Source: Roseiarcus sp963787135 (GTDB lineage: Bacteria; Pseudomonadota; Alphaproteobacteria; Rhizobiales; Beijerinckiaceae). Taken from it: a stretch of DNA of 64,000 nt. Numbering within the stretch: position 1 is the first letter of the stretch; each line of letters begins with the position of its first letter. The stretch spans positions 124,001-188,000 of the forward strand of contig CAWBBW010000007.1 of NCBI GenBank assembly GCA_963787135.1. The letters run 5' to 3'. Below the pieces are notes generated by a model, which was not told the origin of the DNA, made no database searches, and saw only the letters and a list, made by a program, of their open reading frames with translations. Of the stretch, positions 44,328 to 52,437 are shown in pieces. Position numbers and translations under genes: made by a program.

Positions 44328-47042
44328 ATGTTCGAGAAACCCAATCCGGCGCTGGCGCGCGACAATCCGACCCTGCCGGCCTTGCCGACCTTGGCAGACG
44401 ATAGCGATCCGACCGAGACAGCGGAGTGGCTCGACGCGCTCGAATCGGTCTTCCGCGTGACGGGAGGCGAGCGCGCAGAATTCATTCTGTCGGCGCTTGG
44501 CCGGAAAGCCAAGGATCTCGGCGTCGTACCCGACGTATTGCCCTTTGGCCCGTATCGAAACACCATCCCGCTCGAAAAGCAGAGCTCGTTTCCCGGCGAC
44601 CTCGATACGGAGACGCGGATCACCGCGATCATTCGCTGGAACGCGCTGGCGATGGTCATGCGCGCCAACGCGTCCCACGGAGAACTCGGAGGTCATGTCG
44701 CGAGCTACGCCTCCGCCGCCGAGATTTTCGAGGTCGGCTTCAATCATTTTTTCCGCGGCGCGGACGACACGCACGGCGGCGACGTCGTCTTCTTCCAACC
44801 TCACTCGGCCCCCGGCGTATACGCCCGCGCTTTCCTCGAGGCCGCCTCACCGAGGAGCGCCTGGCGCGGTATCGGCAGGAAATCGGCGCCCCAGGCCTCT
44901 CGTCCTATCCCCATCCCTGGCTGATGCCGGACTTCTGGCAGACCCCGACAGGGTCCATGGGCATCGGCCCGATCAGTGCGGTCTATCAGGCGCGCTTCAT
45001 GCGCTACCTCCGGGATCGCGGTCTCCTCGACACGGATGGCCGGCGGGTCTGGGGGGTGTTCGGCGACGGCGAGATGGACGAGCCCGAATCGATCGCCGGC
45101 CTCTCTCTCGCGGCGCGCGAGAAACTCGACAACCTGACCTTCGTTATCAACTGCAATCTGCAGCGCCTCGACGGACCGGTGCGGGGCAACGGCCAGATCA
45201 TTCAGGACCTGGAGATGACGTTTCGCGGAGCGGGCTGGAACGTCATCAAGGTTCTGTGGGGCTCGGAATGGGACGGCCTTTTCGCCCGAGACGCCAATCA
45301 TGCGCTGCTGCGTCGCTTCGCAGCGACGGTCGACGGCAAGTACCAGATGCTCGGCGCGAGAGACGGGGCTTACAATCTCGCGCATTTCTTCGAGGAGGAC
45401 CCGGAAGTCCGGGCGCTCGTTGCGGATATGTCCGCCGACGAGATCGACGGGTTGAAGCGAGGCGGCCACGATTTCAGGAAACTCTTCGCCGCCTTCCGGG
45501 CTGCCGCATCGACACGCGGCCGACCGACGGTGATCCTCGCCAAGACCAAGAAGGGCTTTGGCATGGGCGGCGTCGGGGAGTCGCGAATGAACTGCGCATC
45601 AGACGAAGAAGCTTGACGCCGATTCGCTCCTCGCCTTCCGCGACCACTTTGCTTTGCCGCTGAGCGACGAGCAGGTTCGCAATCTCGACTTTTACCGGCC
45701 GCCCGAAGACAGCGCGGAGCTTTCCTATCTCCGCGGCCGGCGCCAGGCGCTCGGCGGCTTTCTGCCCGCGCGTCGCCGCGCTGCGCCGACAGTCGCTACG
45801 CCTGCGCTCGAAACTTATGCCCATTTCGCGCTTCACGCGGACGGAAAGACAATGTCGACCACCATGGCTGCCGTCCGGCTCATCGGCAATCTCCTCAAAG
45901 ACGAGACGCTTGGGCCGCGTATCGTTCCGATCGTTGCTGACGAAGCCCGCACTTTCGGTATGGCCAACCTTTTCCGCCAGGTTGGCATCTATTCGTCCGT
46001 CGGCCAGCTCTACGAGCCGGAAGACTCAGGCTCGATGCTCTACTACAAGGAATTGAAGGACGGCCAGCTTCTTGAAGAGGGCATTACTGAAGCCGGCGCC
46101 ATTTCGTCATGGGTCGCTGCTGCTACGTCCTATAGCGTCCATGGCTTCGCCATGCTTCCGGTCTATATCTTTTACTCGATGTTCGGCTTCCAGCGCGTCG
46201 GCGACCTCATCTGGGCCGCCGCCGACCAGCGGGCGCGCGGATTCCTGATCGGGGCCACGGCTGGACGCACGACCCTTGCCGGCGAGGGACTTCAGCATCA
46301 GGACGGTTCAAGCCATCTTGTGGCTGCGACCATTCCGAACTGCCGCGCTTACGACCCGGCGTTTGCCTATGAAATGGCGGTCATCCTCGATCACGGCGCG
46401 CGCTCGATGATGGAGGAAGGCAAGGACGAGTTTTACTACGTCACCGCGATGAATGAGAACTACGACCAGCCGTCGATGCCCGAGAAGGCGGAAGCGGGCA
46501 TCATCAAGGGTCTCTACCTCTTCGCGTCGCATGGATCGAAGACGGGCGGCGGCTTTGTCCGCCTGCTCGGCTCCGGCGCCATCCTCCCGGAAGTCGACGA
46601 AGCGGCAAAAATGCTGGAGGCCGAATGGGACGTCTCCACCGAGGTCTGGAGCGCGACAAGCTACTCCGAGCTTGCTCGGGAGGCTCGGGAGGCGGAACGC
46701 CGCAACCGGCTCAATCCGCTCGATGATCCGGTCGTCAGCCACCTCGCCGCCTGCCTGCCCGGTCCCGCGGTCATTATCGCAGCGTCAGACTACGTTCGAG
46801 CCTATCCGCACATGATCGCCCCTTATCTCGACGCCCGGTTTATTGCGCTTGGCGCGGACGGATTTGGCCGCAGCGACACGCGTCAAGCGCTCCGCGCCTT
46901 CTTCGAGGTCGACCGCTCATCGATCGTGATCGCAGCCCTTGCATCCCTCGCCAAGGAGGGCTTGATCGCGCGTGAAGTCGCGGCCAACGCCATCGAACGC
47001 TACAGCGTCAGTCCGTCAGCCCCGCCACCCTGGACCGTTTGA
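44328..47042 (+). pseudogene. aceE: AceE-type homodimeric pyruvate dehydrogenase E1, split in three frames
   Basis: Together the frames cover a full AceE of about 900 residues. Frame one (44328 to about 44843) has the N-terminal thiamine domain ending GVYARAFLE. Frame two continues GRLTEERLARYRQEIG, PYHPWL-like YPHPWLMPDFW, and the cofactor motif GDGEMDEPESIAGLSLAARE with NCNLQRLDGP, to about 45590. Frame three runs AHQTKKLDADSLLAF, RNLDFYRP and the C-terminal domains to TGA at 47040-47042. All key blocks are present, so only two indels separate it from function. It would make a lipoyl-bound acyl group from pyruvate or another 2-oxo acid; it needs E2 and E3. Confidence 0.82.
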
Positions 47043-47504
47043 CAGCCAGGGTCAAAGCCCAATCAGCTTGGACGCTTCGACGAAACCTGCCGTCGCGGAT
47101 CGCAATCGGAACGGGGCAAGCAGGAGGCAAGCGGTTGTAGATCTCCACGATCGGAAACGCAGGCTTCCGCCCAAAGCACGCATCGATCGCGGGTGGACAG
47201 ACGCCAGACCGGGCGGTGTCTGCGTCAACCGAAAGGCAGGCATTGCTCTATTCAACGCACAGTCAAAACTACAAATAACGTTATAAATGTTATTTTAGCT
47301 TACAAAATCTTGTCTTGCGGCTTCCGCAGGATTATTTTCAGCTGCAAGAGGCGCGACGCTGGGCGGCCCGCGGGATGGGCAATGGCCACGGGCTCAATGA
47401 TCACGCGTTCGGTCGACGGCGAAAGTTAAGCCAGGCAATTTGCGCCGCGTCGAACCAGCCGACGCGTCGCGGAAGTCCATCGAAACGAATTTCGCGGAGG
47501 CCGA
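47043..47504. other. Non-coding gap with AT-rich palindrome
   Basis: This 462-base stretch holds no convincing gene. At 47261-47310 the base composition turns AT-rich. It contains ATAACGTTAT (47275-47284, perfect palindrome) inside a larger inverted repeat, AAATAAC at 47273-47279 with GTTATTT at 47289-47295. This could be a promoter or operator for the EamA gene, or a junction scar marking the end of the catabolic super-locus. A small minus-strand frame at 47052-47255 ends in a protein-like stretch but has no family I recognise. Confidence 0.35.
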
Positions 47505-48569
47505 GTGATGCGCCGAGGCGTTAGGGTGAACCTGGAAAAGAAGAGTTCGCCTCCCCAGGCCGACTACCGTTTGGGAACTTTGTATGGGCTGGCGACCGCG
47601 ATCCTCCTGGCGCTCCAGCCGCCCTTTTCCGCTCCGGCGGCGCGGAACCTCACCTCCATAGATTTCATGGGCTTCACCCAGTGCGCATTGCTGTTTTCCG
47701 TCCCGCTGCTGATCGCGCAAGCCGAAAGTCGCCGCGACTTCGCCGTCATCCTGCTCGACGTTCGCTATTGGCCCAAGCTCGCGGTCGTGTTCTGCGTCGG
47801 AGTCATCGGCCTGGCGTTGTTCGACATCGGTCTGAGCAGCACGCATCCGATCATAACCGCAGCGACATTGAACCTCACTCCGTTCTGGGCGGCCCTGGTC
47901 GCCTTCGTCGTCACGAAACGATCGATCTCGATTTCGCCGACCTTGTTCTTCGGCAGCTTCCTCACGGCGTTTTGCGGCGCCATGGTGATCGCCTGGAGCC
48001 AGATCGACGTCGAACCCGATGTTCTTCTGCATGACGTGATCGAGAGCGCCCTGCACAGCAAATGGATCTACGCCGTTCCGACACCGATATTCTTCGCCTT
48101 GAGCGGAACCTTGGTCTTCAAATGGTTTTCGGAGTTCGACGAACAGGCCGCCATTGCGGCGAATTTCGTCGTTTCGTCCCTGGTTCTGATCCCCGTCGCG
48201 CTCGTGATGTCGGATTTCGGCCGACAGTCTCACTTCACCGGGGAGTCGAAGACGGCAATCTTGCTATTGCTCGTAGGAACCCTGGCCAACTCGGCGGCCG
48301 GGCGCGTCTTCTATCAGAAGGCCTTGACGGCGACGCAAAACGACAATGGTTACGTGACGATGTTTTTCCTGTTGATGCCGGGTCTGACCTCGCTGATCTC
48401 CTTCGCTCTGTCGCGGTGGATTGCGGACTTACGCTTCATTTCCGGGCCTGGGTTCTTCCTCGGCCTGGCGCTGGTGACGACCCCGCTCCTCCTCTTGTCG
48501 CTGAGCGCCGCGAGAGCCACCGCGTCGCCCACCGTTCCAGCGCGCAGCGGTCAGGCGCTGCTCCGCTGA
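47505..48569 (+). CDS. EamA/DMT-like transporter
   Basis: A 354-residue inner-membrane protein with about ten hydrophobic segments in two similar halves, the pattern of drug/metabolite transporters. The first EamA half includes LGTLYGLATAILLALQPPFSAPAARNL and STHPIITAATLNLTPFWAALVAF, the region usually rich in Pro and small residues. The second half contains ANSAAGRVFYQKALTATQNDNGYV. GTG at 47505 and ATG at 47508 are both usable after GCGGAGG. Substrate unknown. It stands alone between the catabolic locus and the low-GC region. Confidence 0.75.
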   Translation: MMRRGVRVNLEKKSSPPQADYRLGTLYGLATAILLALQPPFSAPAARNLTSIDFMGFTQCALLFSVPLLIAQAESRRDFAVILLDVRYWPKLAVVFCVGVIGLALFDIGLSSTHPIITAATLNLTPFWAALVAFVVTKRSISISPTLFFGSFLTAFCGAMVIAWSQIDVEPDVLLHDVIESALHSKWIYAVPTPIFFALSGTLVFKWFSEFDEQAAIAANFVVSSLVLIPVALVMSDFGRQSHFTGESKTAILLLLVGTLANSAAGRVFYQKALTATQNDNGYVTMFFLLMPGLTSLISFALSRWIADLRFISGPGFFLGLALVTTPLLLLSLSAARATASPTVPARSGQALLR

Positions 48570-48636
48570 CGAGCAGGCCGACGCGCTTCCCGGTTGCTTC
48601 GCCTCCCAGCGCCCGTTGGCTTAATCCAAGTCTCCA

Positions 48637-48652
48637 CTGTGATCTAGATCAC
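48637..48652. promoter_or_regulatory. Perfect CRP-family consensus palindrome
   Basis: TGTGATCTAGATCACA is a perfect 16-bp palindrome, extended by C and G to 18 bp. It equals the core of the E. coli CAP consensus site. It lies 161 bases before the secreted-protein gene at 48813, inside an AT-richer stretch (48654-48720), and downstream of the EamA gene. A CRP/FNR-family regulator is the expected ligand. Confidence 0.6.
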
Positions 48653-48749
48653 AGCGCGCCTCGCGGATTTTCAGTTACAGTTTGTTTTTTGGGTTTGATA
48701 TCAACAGACTGACAATGGAAGGTTCCAAGCCCTTTAAGTACACGCAATA

Positions 48750-48768
48750 TGCGCAAGTGATTTGCGCA
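48750..48768. promoter_or_regulatory. Inverted repeat near the secreted-protein promoter
   Basis: TGCGCAA-GTGAT-TTGCGCA is a perfect inverted repeat with 7-bp arms, 44 bases before the ATG at 48813. It is too short and lacks a T run for a terminator on this side, so an operator or a 5' leader hairpin is more likely. It lies 97 bases downstream of the CRP-like site. Confidence 0.4.
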
Positions 48769-48812
48769 GCGACGGCAAGCCCAATCAACTGATATTAAGA
48801 GGGAGAGAGACG

Positions 48813-49328
48813 ATGATCAGTCGACGTCTAATTTTGTCAGGAGCCATAGTCTGTTTGTCGCCTGCCATCGCGACGGAGCTACCTAAGGAAGGCACATGTC
48901 GTTACGCGATGAAAGTAGACGGCAAGCAAACCGTTGACGAGTTGAATGTCGCGAAAAATGACGGTATCGCGTATTGGGATGAAACGGAAACTCCTGGCGA
49001 TAAGGATTGTGGTCAAACCCAATGGCCGCCAATGAAACCATCGCATTGTTACGGGTTTTCTGAATTGGACGGAAAACTTGCGTTTTCGACCGGCTACTGC
49101 GTCGAGGCGGATGAGGACGGCGACAAGATCATCTGGAAAATGGATCCGACCAAAGACAACCAATATGCCTCGGCGTTGAACGGCACATCTCAGATATTGA
49201 TGGGAGGTGGTAAATACACCGGTATATCAGGCAAGTCGAAATGGCATTGCACGTACGGCGGATCGTTCACCAAATACGCCGGGCGATGCGATATTGAAGA
49301 GACACTCAAATTTCCGGGAAAAGAATGA
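48813..49328 (+). CDS. Secreted protein of unknown function
   Basis: The 171-residue protein begins with a Sec signal (ISRRLILSGAIVCLSPAIA) and starts after GAGGGAGAGAG. The frame from 48762 lacks a ribosome-binding site. The mature part has six cysteines (CRYAM, KDCGQT, SHCYGF, GYCVEA, WHCTYG and GRCDIE), probably in disulfides, and a Gly-rich segment GGGKYTGISGKSKW ending in GRCDIEETL. This last block resembles small periplasmic beta-barrel proteins common in rhizobia, with no known activity. Codon use is clearly less GC-rich than the neighbours, suggesting acquisition. Two symmetric DNA sites upstream suggest tight regulation. Confidence 0.65.
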   Translation: MISRRLILSGAIVCLSPAIATELPKEGTCRYAMKVDGKQTVDELNVAKNDGIAYWDETETPGDKDCGQTQWPPMKPSHCYGFSELDGKLAFSTGYCVEADEDGDKIIWKMDPTKDNQYASALNGTSQILMGGGKYTGISGKSKWHCTYGGSFTKYAGRCDIEETLKFPGKE

Positions 49329-49402
49329 TGAGGCGCTCGAAGCCGACGGCGAGAACGACAGCAAACGCAAGATCGCTTCAGGGCTCAATCTCGGCCACAG
49401 CG

Positions 49403-49675
49403 TCAGCCGCCGCTTATCGCAGTCAAAATGAAAACGTCGGCGCCCGGTTCGAGCCGGGTGTCGAGACGCGCGCGTTCGCCTTCGACGAACACGTTGATGT
49501 GGCGTCGAATCGCTGGCGTCGTATCGCAAAGACGGTCCCGCATGCCCGGCCAGCGCGCCTCAAGTCCGTTCATCACATCCTCGACCGTCTCCGCCTCGAT
49601 CTTCACGACGCGCTCGGAGTCGGGAAAGAGCGCCTTCAGCAAGGCCGGCAGCCGGACGACGGCGGGCGCGCGCAT
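49403..49675 (-). CDS. ThiS/MoaD-like ubiquitin-fold protein
   Basis: A 90-residue protein whose C-terminus reads DVFILTAISGG, the diglycine end of MoaD and ThiS sulfur carriers. The N-terminal part (VVRLPALLKALFPDSERVVKIEAETVEDVMNGLEARWPGMRDRL) has the beta-grasp pattern. ATG 49675 shares its A with the stop of the upstream BNR-repeat gene (TGATG), so the two are coupled. The GG end would need adenylation and sulfur loading by a MoeB/ThiF-type enzyme, which is not nearby. It may be a sulfur donor or a protein modifier in an undefined pathway. Confidence 0.8.
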   Translation of the reverse strand: MRAPAVVRLPALLKALFPDSERVVKIEAETVEDVMNGLEARWPGMRDRLCDTTPAIRRHINVFVEGERARLDTRLEPGADVFILTAISGG

Positions 49676-50748
49676 CAGGCCGCCGTCATCGTCTCGACCG
49701 ACGAAATCGCTGGCAGGTCGCGCGCGATGCACTCCCAGGTCGCGCCCTCGTCGCGGCTTGCATAGACGGAGCCGTTGCTCGTGCCGAAATAGACGCCGGC
49801 GGGATCGAGCGCATCGGTTGCCAGGGCCTGACGCATCACACCGAAATATGCGCCGGACTGAGGCAGCCCCGCACGACCGTCAGCCCAATGCGCGCCGCCA
49901 TCGCGCGAGCGCCAGACGGCCGCGCGTGCGTCTGGCGGATAGCGGCCCTTGGTGTCACCGTTGAGCGGCAGGAAGAACAGCGTGTCGGCGTCGCGGGGAT
50001 GAGCCGCAACGGGAAAGCCAAAGCTCGACGGGAGGCCGTTCTCGATGCTGCGCCAGGACGCGCCGCCGTCGTCGCTGCGGTACATGCCGCAATGGTTTTG
50101 CTGGTACAGGCGGTCGGAACAGCCCGGCGCGAGCGTCAGGTTATGCACGCACTGGCCGAACTCGGGATAACGCTCTCCCTCCGGCAGAAAATCGCAGCGC
50201 GTGCCCGAATTGCGCGGACTCCAGGTTTCGCCGCCGTCCTCCGTGTAAAACACGCCGACCGAGGAGATGCCGACCCAGAGGCGACGCACGTTGGTGGGGT
50301 CGGAAACGATGGAGTGCAGGACAAGGCCGATGCCGCCCGGTTGCCACTGAGGGCGCGAGGGGTGTCGGCGCAGACCCTCCACCTCGCGAAAACTCTCGCC
50401 GCCATCGCCGCTGACAAAAAGCCCCGCCGGCTCGACGCCGACGTACAGCCGCCCGTGCGCGGCATGAGCCACCCAGGCGCATTGTACCGGCGTCTCGCCT
50501 TGGGGGTAAGCCAACCCCTGGCTCGAATGGGTCCATGTTGTGCCACCGTCATTCGACTTCCACACAGCCGGCCCGAACCACGCGTTGCCGCCGGTCGCGT
50601 AAATGGTCCCGTCTGCGAGGTCGGCGGCGACGTGGGTCAGCGGCCAGTGCTCGCACAAGGGCCCACGCACGCGCCAATCGCGGCGCTCGCTGTCGCTTTC
50701 GAGAATGAACGCGCCCTTCTTGGACCCGATCAGCACCCGGACATTCAT
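49675..50748 (-). CDS. BNR/sialidase-like beta-propeller protein
   Basis: A 357-residue protein built of BNR (Asp-box) repeats. Examples are SNDGGTTW, SGDGGESF, TEDGGETW, SDDGGASW, SRDGGAHW and SRDEGATW, at about 40-70 residue spacing, typical of a six- or seven-bladed propeller. No signal peptide is seen (MNVRVLIGSKKGAFIL), so it is probably cytoplasmic, and sialidase catalytic residues are not evident. It is coupled to a MoaD/ThiS-like gene by a one-base overlap. This pair recurs in other bacteria to my knowledge, but the function is not known. Confidence 0.8.
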   Translation of the reverse strand: MNVRVLIGSKKGAFILESDSERRDWRVRGPLCEHWPLTHVAADLADGTIYATGGNAWFGPAVWKSNDGGTTWTHSSQGLAYPQGETPVQCAWVAHAAHGRLYVGVEPAGLFVSGDGGESFREVEGLRRHPSRPQWQPGGIGLVLHSIVSDPTNVRRLWVGISSVGVFYTEDGGETWSPRNSGTRCDFLPEGERYPEFGQCVHNLTLAPGCSDRLYQQNHCGMYRSDDGGASWRSIENGLPSSFGFPVAAHPRDADTLFFLPLNGDTKGRYPPDARAAVWRSRDGGAHWADGRAGLPQSGAYFGVMRQALATDALDPAGVYFGTSNGSVYASRDEGATWECIARDLPAISSVETMTAA

Positions 50749-51270
50749 GGGCGGCCTCCCGCTGCTGCGCCCCAGAAGGCGCCTCGGCAGCCGTGCCCGT
50801 CAAGATCGAACAGCGGGCGACAGCGCTGGGCTAACTCCTTTTCGTCCCGACCTCCTCTACGACCATGGGAGGCGGCCCTCGTCATCCTTCTGAATCCGAA
50901 CGACGGCCGGTTCGTGAACGAAGATGGCGAGGTGCGTTCGGGACGGAGCGAGAACAGTAGCAAAGGGTCGGACATGCCTCTTCGGCAAGCCGTCAACGAC
51001 GGCTGCCTCTTGCGCGGACCGGACGGCTGGCGACGTAGAGCACCCGTCGCCGATCGCGGCCTTGGACGCCTCACTTGGGCGGGAAGCGGACTTCTGGCGA
51101 TCCATTGCTTCAGATAGAAGGCGCAGGAATGAAGTGATGGCCACGAGGCAGCTTCATTGCCAAGGCTCATTGATTGGGGAGGCTCGCCGCGACGCATGGT
51201 GTCGTGGGGGCAGCCCTCACTGGCTTTTGCGAGACTGGCGCGCCAGTCAATTATATTGTGGTGCTCCATT
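50749..51270. other. Non-coding gap
   Basis: About 520 bases between the BNR-repeat gene start and the HEPN gene. Several frames are open on both strands because of high GC, but none has a ribosome-binding site with a credible protein sequence. The GC content falls towards 51250, where the AT-richer HEPN gene begins. I see no repeat or RNA gene here. Confidence 0.4.
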
Positions 51271-52437
51271 ATGACAACCCGACCAGACCCAACGGACCTC
51301 AGCGAGCGTTACGTTGACCCCCCTCGCGACCATGACTTTCCCGCCAAGCGTCACACCGTACCTTTGGCCATTGGCTTTCCCAACGTCATCGGATTCTCGG
51401 CGTGCATAATCGCGCCGGGATTGGAAATCCGCGAGGCAACCCAAACCGACATCGACCGTCTAGACGAGCTCAACAAAACGTGGGCTTCAACGCTGTCGAG
51501 GATGCACATGGTGCCGTTAGCACGTTCATCGCATGTTATCTGCATCGATGAACAACTCTATGGTCACTATGTCGAGCAACAAATCCATCGTGAGACCGGA
51601 AAAAGTACAGAACTCCGCCTCAAAGGGTTTCGCATCGATGATATCTATAAAATGATTGTCACCGCACTGCATCTATTTCGTCTTGTTCCGCTTTATGTCA
51701 CACGATATTTTATAACAGAAGAGTACGATAAGAATTTTGTTTATCCTGGCTTTTTAAGCGCACCAGTCCAAGTAATCTTCGAATCGTGGCAACGGTATGC
51801 GGTCCCATCAGGCTACAACCTTACCAGCAGTGGTACCATTACGTGCGATGACGTCATTCGGGCTGTCAATGTGTTGGGGAAGTATTATCAATACAATAAC
51901 TGGGTTGGAAACCGGATTGCTGTCGCCCTGCATAATTTTTGGAATGCTCTATTCGTACGCGAGAGTACGTTAGCATTCGTCGCACTCGTGACGGTAATCG
52001 AAACCTTCACAAATCTGAACAAAGGAGAAGGTAATACGGCAGAGCAGATTTACATAAACTCGTTGAAACTGGTGCCAATTGACGGCCACGACAATGCGGT
52101 GACCAGGGAACGACTTGAAGAAATGTATAGCGCCCGAAGCGAACTCTCACATGGCTCTTATGGAAGAGACGGCCGCGTGCGACTTGGCTTGCATCTGACC
52201 CACCTTGACGCCAAATTGTCCAACGTAGACGTGCACCTTAGTACCGGCGTTATGAGCATTACTGCGAAAATGCTTCACAGAGTCCTATTCGATCCGACCA
52301 TTACGTCGATCCTGGAAGGTGCCAAAACGAGCGCGCAAGAACGGCGGCAGCTCCGCAAACACCTAAACGCAATGCCGGGCGCGGAAGCGAGCAGTTCGAC
52401 AAAACCCGCTCTGATCCAAAAGCACTTTGGCACGTAA
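51271..52437 (+). CDS. Apea-like HEPN-domain protein
   Basis: A 388-residue soluble protein. The C-terminal part has the HEPN pattern: helix LAFVALVTVIETFTNLNKGEG and then LEEMYSARSELSHGSYG, in which R-S-E-L-S-H gives the R-x(4)-H motif of HEPN RNases (about residues 290-297). The N-terminal 250 residues are unannotated. Apea-like HEPN proteins include phage-defence RNases that cut RNA during abortive infection. The gene is notably AT-richer than its surroundings and follows a non-coding gap, signs of transfer. ATG 51271 is preferred to the longer frame at 51157. Whether it defends is inference. Confidence 0.6.
   Translation: MTTRPDPTDLSERYVDPPRDHDFPAKRHTVPLAIGFPNVIGFSACIIAPGLEIREATQTDIDRLDELNKTWASTLSRMHMVPLARSSHVICIDEQLYGHYVEQQIHRETGKSTELRLKGFRIDDIYKMIVTALHLFRLVPLYVTRYFITEEYDKNFVYPGFLSAPVQVIFESWQRYAVPSGYNLTSSGTITCDDVIRAVNVLGKYYQYNNWVGNRIAVALHNFWNALFVRESTLAFVALVTVIETFTNLNKGEGNTAEQIYINSLKLVPIDGHDNAVTRERLEEMYSARSELSHGSYGRDGRVRLGLHLTHLDAKLSNVDVHLSTGVMSITAKMLHRVLFDPTITSILEGAKTSAQERRQLRKHLNAMPGAEASSSTKPALIQKHFGT

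Noticed and set aside
47052..47255. Minus-strand frame of 67 residues after the AceE-like gene
   Set aside because: It ends in a protein-like stretch but has no start signal or recognised family, and only a faint suggestion of being a gene remnant.
50857..51144. Small frames in the gap between the BNR-repeat and HEPN genes
   Set aside because: All three frames on either strand read as Arg/Ser/Ala-rich composition without motifs or ribosome-binding sites.
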